Assembly (NCBI GenBank): GCA_016789145.1
Contig: JAEUQI010000020.1
Coordinates: 1 to 43,229, forward strand
Origin: Blastocatellia bacterium
GTDB lineage: Bacteria > Acidobacteriota > Blastocatellia > Pyrinomonadales > Pyrinomonadaceae
Length of the DNA: 43,229 nucleotides
Direction: 5' to 3'
Shown here: piece by piece, positions 34,084 through 41,736 of the stretch
Layout of the letters: every line of letters begins with the position of its first letter
Numbering within the stretch: the stretch's first letter is position 1
Translations under genes and position numbers: made by a program
Notes under the pieces: generated by a model
Told to the model about the DNA's origin: nothing
The model's database searches: none
Seen by the model: only the letters and a program-made list of their open reading frames with translations

Positions 34084-34334
34084 TCAGCTGCTCGCTCGAA
34101 ACTAACTAATCTCCGAATCAAAGAATTGTATCGCGAGTGAGAGTTTTCAGCATCTTCACTGTTAAGTAACTCGTAAAGACGATGTTCCGGAGAGCGGATC
34201 CGTGATCGAGGAACTGACAATCCGACCGTTCGAAGTCGAGGAGCACCGATCTGAACCAATAGCGATTCGACCGTTTCGCGACCAGCATTGAGATCAGCAA
34301 TTCCCTTTAATATTAAGTCCTCTCCAGGCTTCAT
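34071..34334 (-). CDS. Small partner of the nucleotidyltransferase gene
   Basis: The 87-residue protein (MKPGEDLILKGIADLNAGRE, VESLLVQIGAPRLR, SPEHRLYELLNSEDAENSHS, YNSLIRRLVSFERAAECG) is a pattern I recall next to DUF6036-type nucleotidyltransferases. I chose ATG 34334; the in-frame TTG at 34361 abuts the rpmA terminator. Its stop overlaps the start of the nucleotidyltransferase by 13 bp, so translation is coupled. An antitoxin role is an inference. Confidence 0.6.
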   Translation of the reverse strand: MKPGEDLILKGIADLNAGRETVESLLVQIGAPRLRTVGLSVPRSRIRSPEHRLYELLNSEDAENSHSRYNSLIRRLVSFERAAECGI

Positions 34335-34366
34335 TAGTAAGAATAGTAACTGATATTGCAACGAAA

Positions 34367-34393
34367 AAGCACTCGCTAAAATAGCGAGTGCTT
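34367..34393 (-). terminator. Intrinsic terminator of the rplU-rpmA transcript
   Basis: AAGCACTCGCTA (34367-34378) pairs perfectly with TAGCGAGTGCTT (34382-34393) around a 3-nt loop; on the minus strand TTTCG follows the stem. It lies 25 bp past the rpmA stop and separates the ribosomal genes from the nucleotidyltransferase pair. Confidence 0.85.
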
Positions 34394-34417
34394 ACCGAAT
34401 ACAAATTGTACCGCAAA

Positions 34418-34717
34418 CTAAGCCGCAGCCTCAGCGACTACCTTTGGAGCGAGCTCAGGAGCACCCTCGGCGTAAACGCTTATGAATTTGCCGCGGCGAC
34501 CCTTGTCCTCAAACTTGACGATGCCCTCGATCAACGAGAAAAGCGTGTCGTCTTTACCACGGCCAACATTGTTGCCTGGCTTCCATTTCGTGCCGCGTTG
34601 GCGAGCGATGATGTTGCCGCCAAGTACGTACTGGCCGCCAAATTTCTTTAGTCCAAGCCGCTGAGCATTTGAATCGCGGCCGTTTCGTGATGAACCTACA
34701 CCTTTCTTATGTGCCAT
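34418..34717 (-). CDS. rpmA: 50S ribosomal protein bL27
   Basis: The 99-residue protein opens [20 protein letters not shown] and contains [20 protein letters not shown] and [19 protein letters not shown], the bL27 signature. bL27 contacts tRNA at the peptidyl transferase centre. There is no cleavable N-terminal extension (the Firmicutes type is absent). A C-terminal tail of about 12 residues rich in Ala and Glu is extra. It follows rplU by 63 bp. Confidence 0.97.
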   Translation of the reverse strand: MAHKKGVGSSRNGRDSNAQRLGLKKFGGQYVLGGNIIARQRGTKWKPGNNVGRGKDDTLFSLIEGIVKFEDKGRRGKFISVYAEGAPELAPKVVAEAAA

Positions 34718-34780
34718 ATGTTTGGAGTACCTGCTTAAGCAGGAAAACGCTGGACGCCGCCTGAAGGCGGAACTCCGAGC

Positions 34781-35053
34781 TTAGTCAATCGTGATCTCTG
34801 TAAATCCTTGTCTGTGGCCCTGCTTGCGTTTATATTGCTTGCGGCGCTTCTTTTTGAAGACGATGATCTTGTCGCCTTTGCCATGGCCAACCACAGTCGC
34901 GCTCAGTGTGCCTGCACCAACGGCGCCGCCCGCCATCAGTGTGTCGATATCGACTTTCTTTCCGGCGTCTGCTTCGATAGTTGGTACGCGCAATGTCATT
35001 CCGCTTTCGACCGCGAACTGCTTTCCGCCTGTTTTGATAATTGCGTAGCTCAT
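34781..35053 (-). CDS. rplU: 50S ribosomal protein bL21
   Basis: The 90-residue protein (MSYAIIKTGGKQFAVESGMT; IVFKKKRRKQYKRKQGHRQG then FTEITID) is bL21, which binds 23S rRNA. It is shorter than the usual about 103 residues: compared with the E. coli protein as I remember it, the loop around LMAGGAVGAGTLSATVVGHG lacks eight to ten residues. AGGAG lies 8 nt before the ATG. Cotranscribed with rpmA. Confidence 0.95.
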   Translation of the reverse strand: MSYAIIKTGGKQFAVESGMTLRVPTIEADAGKKVDIDTLMAGGAVGAGTLSATVVGHGKGDKIIVFKKKRRKQYKRKQGHRQGFTEITID

Positions 35054-35152
35054 TTCTTAGCTCCTAACGACAGATAGAGAGACTCCACCAGTCGAAAAAC
35101 TCTGATTATACGGATTAGTATCAGCTTGGTCAACCTTGCCGAAGTGGATTTG

Positions 35153-35217
35153 CCCACGAAATACACTAAAGCCACTAAATAAGAAGAAACACCTTTTGTG
35201 CTAGTGTCTTTCGTGGG
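35153..35217. repeat. Palindromic intergenic element
   Basis: Arms 35153-35168 (CCCACGAAATACACTA) and 35202-35217 are complementary at 15 of 16 positions around a 33-nt loop. The element lies between hpt and rplU. It is a further REP-like family, different in sequence from those at 241, 2555 and 6.1-6.7 kb. Confidence 0.8.
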
Positions 35218-35225
35218 AAATGTTC

Positions 35226-35801
35226 TTATGCTGCGGAAGGATCGATGACTACGCCTACAAATGGCAAGTTGCGATATCTTCCCGCAGCGTCTAAGCCGTA
35301 GCCGACGACGAATTTGTTTGGGATGACAAATCCAACGTGATCGACGATGAGTTCTTTTTTGATGCGAGGTTCCGGTTTGTCGAGGAACGTCGCGATCTTG
35401 ATCGAGGCGGCTCCGCGTGAACCCAGGATCTCGACAAGCCGCGACAGCGTCAGGCCTGTGTCGATGATGTCCTCGACGATAAGGACGTGTTTGTCGCGTA
35501 TCGGATTGCTGAGGTCTTTCAGGATCTCGATATCGCCGGTCGATGTTGTGCCGTCTTTGTAGCTCGAAACCGACATAAAGTCGATCGTCAACGGCAAATC
35601 GATGTGACGCATTAGGTCTGCGAGAAACACGCACGAGCCCTTGAGCACACCGACGAGAACCAAGTCTTTGCCTGTGTATTCTGCGGTGATCTTTTCGCCC
35701 ATTTCAGCGATGCGAGCTGTTATCTCAGCAGCCGAATACATAGTCTCAATGTTTGAATTAGTAAACTCCGTTCCTGCCATCTTTGTTGTTTCAGCGGCCA
35801 T
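35226..35801 (-). CDS. hpt: Hypoxanthine phosphoribosyltransferase
   Basis: The 191-residue enzyme converts hypoxanthine (and usually guanine) plus PRPP to the nucleotide in purine salvage. The PRPP loop is HVLIVEDIIDTGLTLSRLV; VLVGVLKGSCVFLADLMRHI and DFMSVSSYKDGTTSTGDIEI are the other conserved segments, and FVVGYGLDAAGRYRNLPFVG is near the C-terminus. ATG 35801 has GAGG 5 nt upstream. An in-frame GTG two codons earlier is less likely. A possible promoter lies at 35844-35873. Confidence 0.93.
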   Translation of the reverse strand: MAAETTKMAGTEFTNSNIETMYSAAEITARIAEMGEKITAEYTGKDLVLVGVLKGSCVFLADLMRHIDLPLTIDFMSVSSYKDGTTSTGDIEILKDLSNPIRDKHVLIVEDIIDTGLTLSRLVEILGSRGAASIKIATFLDKPEPRIKKELIVDHVGFVIPNKFVVGYGLDAAGRYRNLPFVGVVIDPSAA

Positions 35802-35843
35802 AATCACCTCGCAAATTTGAAAGTATCGTTGTTTGGAAATACT

Positions 35844-35873
35844 ATTCTAACACGAGACAAGTTTCGGTTTGAA
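35844..35873 (-). promoter_or_regulatory. Possible hpt promoter
   Basis: On the minus strand TTCAAA (35873-35868) and TAGAAT (35849-35844) are 18 nt apart, upstream of hpt. The -10 box is close to consensus and the -35 box is weak. Confidence 0.35.
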
Positions 35874-35890
35874 CTGCGACTATCAAACTT

Positions 35891-36679
35891 ATGGCTGATG
35901 CTTCACAAGAGACACGCGACCGCGTTCGCGAACTCGTCCGACAGGTGCTTGCGACCGTTCCAACTGAACCGGCAGCGTCTGTACCCGCTCCTGACGCAAA
36001 GGTCGAGCACGTTGTCGTAAATTCGCTGCAAGACAAGGTAGGCAAGGCGTGGGACCGCGACGAATCTGCGAAGACGCTGCTGACCGAAGACGATCTTCGC
36101 GGCCTCGATCACGGTTCGAAACTAAGAGTCGCCGCAGATGTGAAGCTGACCTCGCTTGCTCAAGACATCGTAAATGAACGTAACATTGAGCTTATCCGAA
36201 AAGAAGCTCGACAGGTCACCGTCAAAGTTCGGTCCGTTGCGATCGGTTGCGATCACGGCGGATTTAAGGTGAAAGAGCAACTCAAGGTGTTTTTGAGCGA
36301 TCTTGGCCTGAACGTCCGCGATTTTGGCACCGAAAGTGAAGACGCTGTCGATTATCCCGATTTCGCTCACGCCGTCGCGAGTTCCGTCTCCGGTCGCCAG
36401 GTAGATGTAGGAATTATAGTTGACGGTGCAGGCATCGGTAGCGCAATGACCGCAAACAAAGTCCCAGGCGTTCGTGCGGCACAATGTTATTCAACGGCTC
36501 TAGCCAAAAACTCGCGCGAGCACAACGGTGCAAACGTACTAACACTAGGTTCGGGCCAGAATACGCTCGAAGAGATAAAGGCCATCGTTCAAGCATTTGT
36601 CTCAACTGACATATCCGAAGACCGTCATAAGAAACGCGTCGGCAAGATCGAGAATATCGATAGGCAGTATCGGTCATAG
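35891..36679 (+). CDS. RpiB/LacAB-type sugar-phosphate isomerase with N-terminal extension
   Basis: The 262-residue protein has its RpiB core from about residue 115 (VRSVAIGCDHGGFKVKEQLK, DFGTESEDAVDYPDFAHAVA, VDGAGIGSAMTANKVPGVRA, NGANVLTLGSGQN); DHGG (121-124) and the GAGIG phosphate loop are visible. The N-terminal 110 residues are extra: a first amphipathic helix TRDRVRELVRQVLATVPTE (8-26), a Pro/Ala linker, then TEDDLRGLDHGSKLRVAADV, a pattern seen in microcompartment-associated enzymes. RpiB interconverts ribose-5- and ribulose-5-phosphate. The extension suggests targeting to a bacterial microcompartment; deoC lies 560 bp downstream. Confidence 0.85.
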   Translation: MADASQETRDRVRELVRQVLATVPTEPAASVPAPDAKVEHVVVNSLQDKVGKAWDRDESAKTLLTEDDLRGLDHGSKLRVAADVKLTSLAQDIVNERNIELIRKEARQVTVKVRSVAIGCDHGGFKVKEQLKVFLSDLGLNVRDFGTESEDAVDYPDFAHAVASSVSGRQVDVGIIVDGAGIGSAMTANKVPGVRAAQCYSTALAKNSREHNGANVLTLGSGQNTLEEIKAIVQAFVSTDISEDRHKKRVGKIENIDRQYRS

Positions 36680-36735
36680 TATGCCATACAAAAGTATGGA
36701 AAAAGATATTGATAAATCCGGCGTAAAGACGTAAG

Positions 36736-37017
36736 ATGGAATTCGAGTGGGACGATGCGAAAGCGTTAGAAAATGTAGAGAAGCATGGTGTTTCATTCTA
36801 TGATGCTCAATTTGCATTTGCTGACCCAAAGCGTGTTATAGCGGAGGACTTGGAGCATAGCATCGTCGAAGATAGATATTATTGCTTTGGCGAGATAGAC
36901 GATGGGATCGTAACAGTGCGGTTTACATATCGCGGTCGAAAGATCCGAATATTTGGTGCCGGTTTTTGGCGAAAAGGGAAACGAGTGTATGAAAAAGAAA
37001 ACCATTTACACGGATGA
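36736..37017 (+). CDS. brnT: BrnT-family toxin
   Basis: The 93-residue protein starts MEFEWDDAKALENVEKHGVS and continues FYDAQFAFADPKRVIAEDLE, with DRYYCFGEIDDGIVTVRFTY and KIRIFGAGFWRKGKRVYEKE at the end. This is the BrnT signature (the E-W-D-x-x-K-A-x-x-N start). BrnT is an endoribonuclease toxin of a type II toxin-antitoxin pair. The partner brnA overlaps its 3' end. The pair lies between rpiB-like and deoC genes. Confidence 0.88.
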   Translation: MEFEWDDAKALENVEKHGVSFYDAQFAFADPKRVIAEDLEHSIVEDRYYCFGEIDDGIVTVRFTYRGRKIRIFGAGFWRKGKRVYEKENHLHG

Positions 37018-37222
37018 GCCGATCGGCAAGATCAAGGTCGTAAAGGATTTTTTGCCCAAGCCCGAAGACCTCGTTTTTCGCGAAGATAACGTCAAAGTGA
37101 CTTTGTCGCTGAGCCGACAGAGCCTAGATTTCTTCAAGGAACAAGCAAAATTGAACCGAACGCAATATCAGAAAATGATCAGGCGATTGCTTGATGTTTA
37201 CGTTACTAACCAGAAAGCTTAG
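36989..37222 (+). CDS. brnA: BrnA-family antitoxin
   Basis: The 77-residue protein contains the ribbon-helix-helix segment VKVTLSLSRQSLDFFKEQAK followed by YQKMIRRLLDVYV, typical of BrnA (CopG-like) antitoxins, which bind BrnT and the operon promoter. ATG 36989 lies inside brnT, giving a 29-bp overlap, the usual order of toxin first, antitoxin second in this family. No RBS better than GGGAAACGAG is seen. deoC begins 18 nt after the stop. Confidence 0.88.
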   Translation: MKKKTIYTDEPIGKIKVVKDFLPKPEDLVFREDNVKVTLSLSRQSLDFFKEQAKLNRTQYQKMIRRLLDVYVTNQKA

Positions 37223-37240
37223 AATATAACGTCGCCTCGT

Positions 37241-38098
37241 ATGCAATCTAACGGAAACTACAACCAACTGATCGATCAGATCACCGACCTGGTGATGGCA
37301 AAGTTGACGGGCGAGGAGACTTATCCTTCGTTTTGCCGTGCGGATGTTGAGCGGATCGTTGACGCCGGGGCTGAGCGAATAGGTATCGTGCTTGGCGAGA
37401 CGGCGACAGCTCATGATTGGGCTTCGCTCATAGATCACACTCTTCTCAAGCCTGAGGCTAGTTATTCTGATATCAAGAAACTTTGCGACGAAGCGGCTCA
37501 GTACGGCTTTGCATCGGTTTGTGTAAATCCGGGTTGGGTCAAGCAAGCAGCTGAGTTCCTGAAGGGAAGCGGCGTGCCCGTTTGTACCGTTATTGGCTTT
37601 CCGTTGGGTGCGACCTTGCCGGACGTTAAGGCTTACGAAGCTCGGCGAGCGATCTTCAATGGCGCACGCGAGGTCGATATGGTCATCAATATCGGCAAAC
37701 TCAAATCCGGCGATGATTGCGCTGTCGAAGACGACATTCGAGCGGTGGTGGAAGCTGCTCACGAGAATCACGTTCTCTGCAAGGTTATCATTGAAACTGC
37801 TCTGCTTACCGATGACGAAAAAGTCCGTGCCTGTATAGCATCGAAAAATGCGGGAGCTGATTTCGTCAAAACGTCAACAGGTTTTGCCAAAGGCGGAGCG
37901 ACGGCTAACGACATCGCCCTTATGCGTCGAACGGTCGGTTCTGCACTAGGTGTAAAGGCGTCGGGCGGCGTAAAGGGAATAGAAGACGCCCGAGCGATGT
38001 TCGAGGCCGGAGCCACGCGCATCGGGGCGTCTGTCGGTGTTAAGATCGCTCAGGAAGCTAGCGGACTGAAGGTTGAAGGCAGTGCCGCTTCCTATTGA
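37241..38098 (+). CDS. deoC: Deoxyribose-phosphate aldolase with N-terminal extension
   Basis: The 285-residue protein has its aldolase core from about residue 58 ([20 protein letters not shown]). The Schiff-base lysine is Lys210 in [15 protein letters not shown], and Lys181 in [10 protein letters not shown] is the partner lysine. It cleaves 2-deoxyribose-5-phosphate to acetaldehyde and glyceraldehyde-3-phosphate. The N-terminal 57 residues are extra: an amphipathic helix [19 protein letters not shown] (7-25), then a linker region [17 protein letters not shown]. Such helices serve as encapsulation peptides in sugar-phosphate-utilising microcompartments. Its stop abuts the stop of the TonB-TPR gene with no gap. 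Confidence 0.93.
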   Translation: MQSNGNYNQLIDQITDLVMAKLTGEETYPSFCRADVERIVDAGAERIGIVLGETATAHDWASLIDHTLLKPEASYSDIKKLCDEAAQYGFASVCVNPGWVKQAAEFLKGSGVPVCTVIGFPLGATLPDVKAYEARRAIFNGAREVDMVINIGKLKSGDDCAVEDDIRAVVEAAHENHVLCKVIIETALLTDDEKVRACIASKNAGADFVKTSTGFAKGGATANDIALMRRTVGSALGVKASGGVKGIEDARAMFEAGATRIGASVGVKIAQEASGLKVEGSAASY

Positions 38099-39202
38099 TC
38101 ACTTTACAAAATTAAACACGATATAACCTGTGACCTTTGTCGGAGTGCCTTCTACGATAACAGGATTGAATTTCGAGCGATTGACCGCTTCTTCGGCGGA
38201 TCGACGAAGCCCTTTCGGGCCAGTCGTTGCCTGAACACTCGTCACCTTTCCTTTCTCGTCGAGCGTGACCTGAACGACAACCTTACCTTGTAATCCCATT
38301 CTGCGATCAAGATCTGTGTATACCGGCTGTGCCAGGCGTGACGCAAATAGATTTATCGGGCCGACATCCTGAGGGCTCGCAGGTACCTCAGGCGTTAATT
38401 GCGGCGTCGGACCTGCGGTCGCTGTAGGCTCAACTTTAGGAGCCTCTACCTTCACGGGTTCAGGTTTTTTGTTTTCGAGCTCGATCCGCTTTAGTGAGGC
38501 AGATGCACTTTGATTTGCCGCATCAAGTTCAACCGCACGCATATAATCTGCGATCGCAGCGTCGGTGCGCTTGAGCTTTTCATTGACCTGAGCACGAATC
38601 TCTAACCAACTGGACATTGGCTCAACTTCGATCGCTTTGTCGAGATCGGTGATTGCCAGTTCGTATTTTTCAAGCCGTAGATTTGCTTTAGCACGTTCAA
38701 CTCGAGTTCCAGCATCACCTGGCCGGAGGTCGATCGCCTTACTAAGATCAGAGATGCCGGCTTCTACCGCGCCTTTTTCGAAATTCTGAGATGCACTTTG
38801 GCGATAAGATTCGAATGTTGGTTGGGCAAAGGTGGTGTCCGGCTTTGGTTCGGGTGATTTCGTCTCAGGCTGTTTGGGTTCGACCGGCTTTGGAGCTGTT
38901 GTCTTATCCTTTATCGCATCGATCAGAATGCGATACGCACCGGTTGTCTCGAGTTCTTTCTCGATCTCAGGTGTCAATGTGAATGTAATTCCACGATCTT
39001 TCACAGCGTCCGCAAGGATCCGATTCTTCTCCTCGATCACCGCTTTCTTGGAGCGAAGGGCGATCAGAATATCGGCCAGGCTTAGCTGTCTTGATTGAGC
39101 ATCTACGTCCGCAAAGGCTCCGATCGATAGAACGCCCATCGACGCTAGAAAACTGTAAGTAAAGGCTTTTGCGGTTTTTCGGGTTATGTATCTACTGAAC
39201 AT
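38099..39202 (-). CDS. TPR protein with TonB C-terminal domain
   Basis: The 367-residue protein has a signal or anchor sequence (AFTYSFLASMGVLSIGAFAD), an N-terminal region with helices, TPR-like repeats at about 140-245 (YRQSASQNFEKGAVEAGISD, LSKAIDLRPGDAG, LDKAIEVEPMSSW), a Pro/Glu-rich linker (about 250-275) and a TonB C-terminal domain at about 290-367 (LQGKVVVQVTLDEKGKVTSV, NRSKFNPVIVEGTPTKVTGY). TonB domains transduce the proton-motive force to outer-membrane receptors; none is present here. It follows the degenerate kinase by 28 bp in the same orientation. Confidence 0.85.
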   Translation of the reverse strand: MFSRYITRKTAKAFTYSFLASMGVLSIGAFADVDAQSRQLSLADILIALRSKKAVIEEKNRILADAVKDRGITFTLTPEIEKELETTGAYRILIDAIKDKTTAPKPVEPKQPETKSPEPKPDTTFAQPTFESYRQSASQNFEKGAVEAGISDLSKAIDLRPGDAGTRVERAKANLRLEKYELAITDLDKAIEVEPMSSWLEIRAQVNEKLKRTDAAIADYMRAVELDAANQSASASLKRIELENKKPEPVKVEAPKVEPTATAGPTPQLTPEVPASPQDVGPINLFASRLAQPVYTDLDRRMGLQGKVVVQVTLDEKGKVTSVQATTGPKGLRRSAEEAVNRSKFNPVIVEGTPTKVTGYIVFNFVK

Positions 39203-39230
39203 CTCGTTGGTCTCCGATCTAAGTTAGTTT

Positions 39231-40742
39231 CTAGTTGTCTCTGATAAGATCATCGACAGTGACCGTTTTCTTTGGTTTTTCGGTCTTCGCTGGGGTCGGC
39301 TTTGCCTGCGGTTTTACCTCAGCAACGACAGGCCGTTTTGGCTGTTTTGAATCGTCAGTCTTGGGCATTGGCTCATTGGCAGACGGAGCAGGTTGGTTCG
39401 GCGCAGGTTCGACAACCTGGTTCGGTGCACTCGCCGGAGTCTCTATTTTGGTTGCTGCGGGCTCTGCCTTCGGTTCGGGCGTCGCCGAACTTGCAGATGC
39501 GTTCGTACCGCCGCCAATTCCGAGGACGAACCATCCAACGACGGCGACGATCAGCAATCCAGCCGCAGCAGCCGCTATCTTTATTCCGGCACCTGAGGAC
39601 CTTGCAGAATCTTCCATCGCAAACGCAGGAACGTCTTCGTCCGAACTTACGTTGATTTCAGCGGCGATCTCTTTTTGTTTCACCGTCTCCTCGAACGTCG
39701 GAATAGCAACGTGCTCCCTAGGCCTTGCACGATCGGTTTCGACGCTTTGGGAATCAGAATGCGCTTTCGATTCCGGAAGTTCGACATTCGTGGTTGCTTT
39801 CGGCTTGGCTCCCTTATCGGAAGACTCATTCGCAAAATTTGGTTCGCTAAACGGGATCTCGAGCAAATCTAGTTCGTCATCGAGATCAAGCTCTATCGCT
39901 TCGGTTGTCGCTCGAGCGAGTGAGCCGACGGCCGATTGAGCGTCAGCAAGAGAAGGCCGGTCGCTTCGCTTTACCGCCATCATGCCCGAGATCGTATTTG
40001 ACAGTGTGATGTCGAGGCTGGGTTTTACATCTGCAAGCGGCTTAAGCGGGTCTCCTTTCTCGTCCAAGATCTCGATAGATCTTACAAGAACATCAAGCGG
40101 AGCCTTTCCGGCGATGATCTGATATATCGATGAAGCGACGGCAAACATGACGGTTCGCTCATCTGCGGGGGCTTCGATCTGCGTTAGCGACTCATCATCG
40201 CATGAGTTAGCGATCGCCTTTTGCGTTACGATGTCCAGTCCGGGCCAAACAGTTTCCAGAGCCGAGAACGGTGTGAGCTTAAGATTCTTCTTTTCCGCTG
40301 AAAGTGTTTCAGAAGTGAAATTCAGCAAGCAATTGTTGCCGTCTTGGGCACGCCTGATCATCTGCGGATTGACGTCGATCGACGATGCTTGCACACCGCT
40401 GTCCATCAAAGATCGAATGCCCGAGAGCAGCATTCCTATCGAATTAGCAGGGTCTTTTATGAATTCGTCCGCAGACGCTCGGCCGTCAAGTGCCTCGGTG
40501 ACGAGGTAAGCATTCGAGCCCTCGACAAAGCCATCGCGGATCTGCACGACGCCTCTGATACGTCGATTCTTTAGAGCATTTAGGCGCTCGGAGAAGTTGT
40601 CATCCGACGTTGATTCGTGAATAACGAGCTTTTGGCCGAGTTGATCGTCAAAAGCATCATAGAGTCGGCCGCCGTCCGCTTCACCGAAGAGACCGATGAC
40701 GCGATAACGTCCATTTTGTAGGCTGGAGTTCGAAGAGAGCAT
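39231..40742 (-). CDS. Degenerate kinase-fold membrane protein
   Basis: The 503-residue protein starts with a stretch resembling the N-lobe of a bacterial Ser/Thr kinase (GRYRVIGLFGEADGGRLYDA then FDDQLGQKLVIHES), but the Gly loop is broken, the VAIK lysine is replaced by His, and no HRD or DFG motif is visible. The C-lobe-like part continues to about 275 (SDRPSLADAQSAVGSLA). After an acidic linker a single transmembrane helix (about 384-408, GIKIAAAAAGLLIVAVVGWF) leads to a Pro/Ala/Lys-rich tail with charge blocks that may reach across the periplasm. Likely a pseudokinase scaffold. The call is structural only. Confidence 0.68.
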   Translation of the reverse strand: MLSSNSSLQNGRYRVIGLFGEADGGRLYDAFDDQLGQKLVIHESTSDDNFSERLNALKNRRIRGVVQIRDGFVEGSNAYLVTEALDGRASADEFIKDPANSIGMLLSGIRSLMDSGVQASSIDVNPQMIRRAQDGNNCLLNFTSETLSAEKKNLKLTPFSALETVWPGLDIVTQKAIANSCDDESLTQIEAPADERTVMFAVASSIYQIIAGKAPLDVLVRSIEILDEKGDPLKPLADVKPSLDITLSNTISGMMAVKRSDRPSLADAQSAVGSLARATTEAIELDLDDELDLLEIPFSEPNFANESSDKGAKPKATTNVELPESKAHSDSQSVETDRARPREHVAIPTFEETVKQKEIAAEINVSSDEDVPAFAMEDSARSSGAGIKIAAAAAGLLIVAVVGWFVLGIGGGTNASASSATPEPKAEPAATKIETPASAPNQVVEPAPNQPAPSANEPMPKTDDSKQPKRPVVAEVKPQAKPTPAKTEKPKKTVTVDDLIRDN

Positions 40743-40874
40743 ATATTTTAGGTAGGAAGGCAGTGCGTTTTGCCACTAGCAGTATAGCAAATGGCGCTAA
40801 CAAAATACAACAATGTTTTGCATTGCGGATAAATATAGTTCTGGTGGGCAAATGCGGGTGTGAAGTGCGAGCAG

Positions 40875-41669
40875 CTAAACGGCTGAAAGGACCTGATTAT
40901 CGAGCTTTCGCCGATGATCGACGCCATCAACGATAACTGTCCGACACATTTCGAATAGGCGGGAACGTACGGCAACTCCGATGCGATCTTCGAGAATTTC
41001 GTGACGAGCATCTACGCGATCGTCAAAATAATTGGTGGTAAAGATCGTCGCTTTTTTGTTGTTATACCTTGTGTTTATAACGTGATAGAGCGTGTCCATG
41101 ACCCAATTCGTCGGCTTTGAAGCACCGAGTTCGTCGAGCAACAAGACATCGGTCTGCAAAACGGGACTTAGGACAGATATCTCGGACGAGTCGGTCTGAG
41201 GATTGTATGTGCTTTGAATTTCCTTCAACAAGCTACCAAATTCGTAGAATTTACACGAGAATCCGCGTTCGGCGATCAGCTTTAGTATTGCGACTCCCAA
41301 ATGAGTTTTACCGACCCCGACGTTTCCCATCAGAAGAAGGCCGCGATCTGTAGCGGGGAATTCATGAGCGAAAGTCGTTGCGAACTTCAAAGCTTGGCGT
41401 TGAAGTGTCGTCGTCGCCTTAAAGTTATTGATGTGGCAAGCGTCATAACGTTTCGGAATTCCAGCCATTTCGAGATGATCGATCGTCCGTTTGACTCCGC
41501 GGCACGAACACGGACGCACTCCGCGACCCGCCACGAACTCCATTCCGGAGCCAAAACACTTTGGGCATTCGTCCAGTTGTTCAACAACAGACGTTGGCGA
41601 AACTGCTTTAAGATGTGGTGTGCGTTTGGTTTCCTTTGTCACAGCAGCCACGATTATAACATTGACCAA
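40875..41669 (-). CDS. DnaC/IstB-type AAA+ ATPase, helicase loader-like
   Basis: The 264-residue protein has an N-terminal zinc-binding region (CPKCFGSGMEFVAGRGVRPC then SC), followed by the AAA+ core: Walker A GNVGVGKTHL (about 114-123), Walker B TDVLLLDELGA, and sensor-like IFTTNYFDD with RIGVAVRSRLFEM. DnaC and DnaI load the replicative helicase DnaB at the origin; IstB proteins of insertion sequences share the fold, but no istA is present and the zinc finger favours a replication role. The start is uncertain: the ATG at 41669 overlaps a possible -10 box, and GTG codons at 41651 or 41642 would fit a start after it. Confidence 0.85.
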   Translation of the reverse strand: MVNVIIVAAVTKETKRTPHLKAVSPTSVVEQLDECPKCFGSGMEFVAGRGVRPCSCRGVKRTIDHLEMAGIPKRYDACHINNFKATTTLQRQALKFATTFAHEFPATDRGLLLMGNVGVGKTHLGVAILKLIAERGFSCKFYEFGSLLKEIQSTYNPQTDSSEISVLSPVLQTDVLLLDELGASKPTNWVMDTLYHVINTRYNNKKATIFTTNYFDDRVDARHEILEDRIGVAVRSRLFEMCRTVIVDGVDHRRKLDNQVLSAV

Positions 41670-41683
41670 GATCGATAGTGCAA
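41653..41683 (-). promoter_or_regulatory. Possible promoter overlapping the first start of the DnaC-like gene
   Basis: On the minus strand TTGCAC (41683-41678) and a perfect TATAAT (41658-41653) are 19 nt apart. The -10 box lies just inside the reading frame that starts at 41669, so if it is functional, translation starts further downstream. Confidence 0.4.
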
Positions 41684-41736
41684 AGTGGACGAGTCGTTCG
41701 CGGCTTTATGCTATATTCTAGCTTTGTCGGACGTTT

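Noticed and set aside
40875-41669. IstB transposition protein of an IS21-like element
   Set aside because: No istA or inverted repeats are nearby, and the N-terminal zinc-binding region favours a replication helicase loader.
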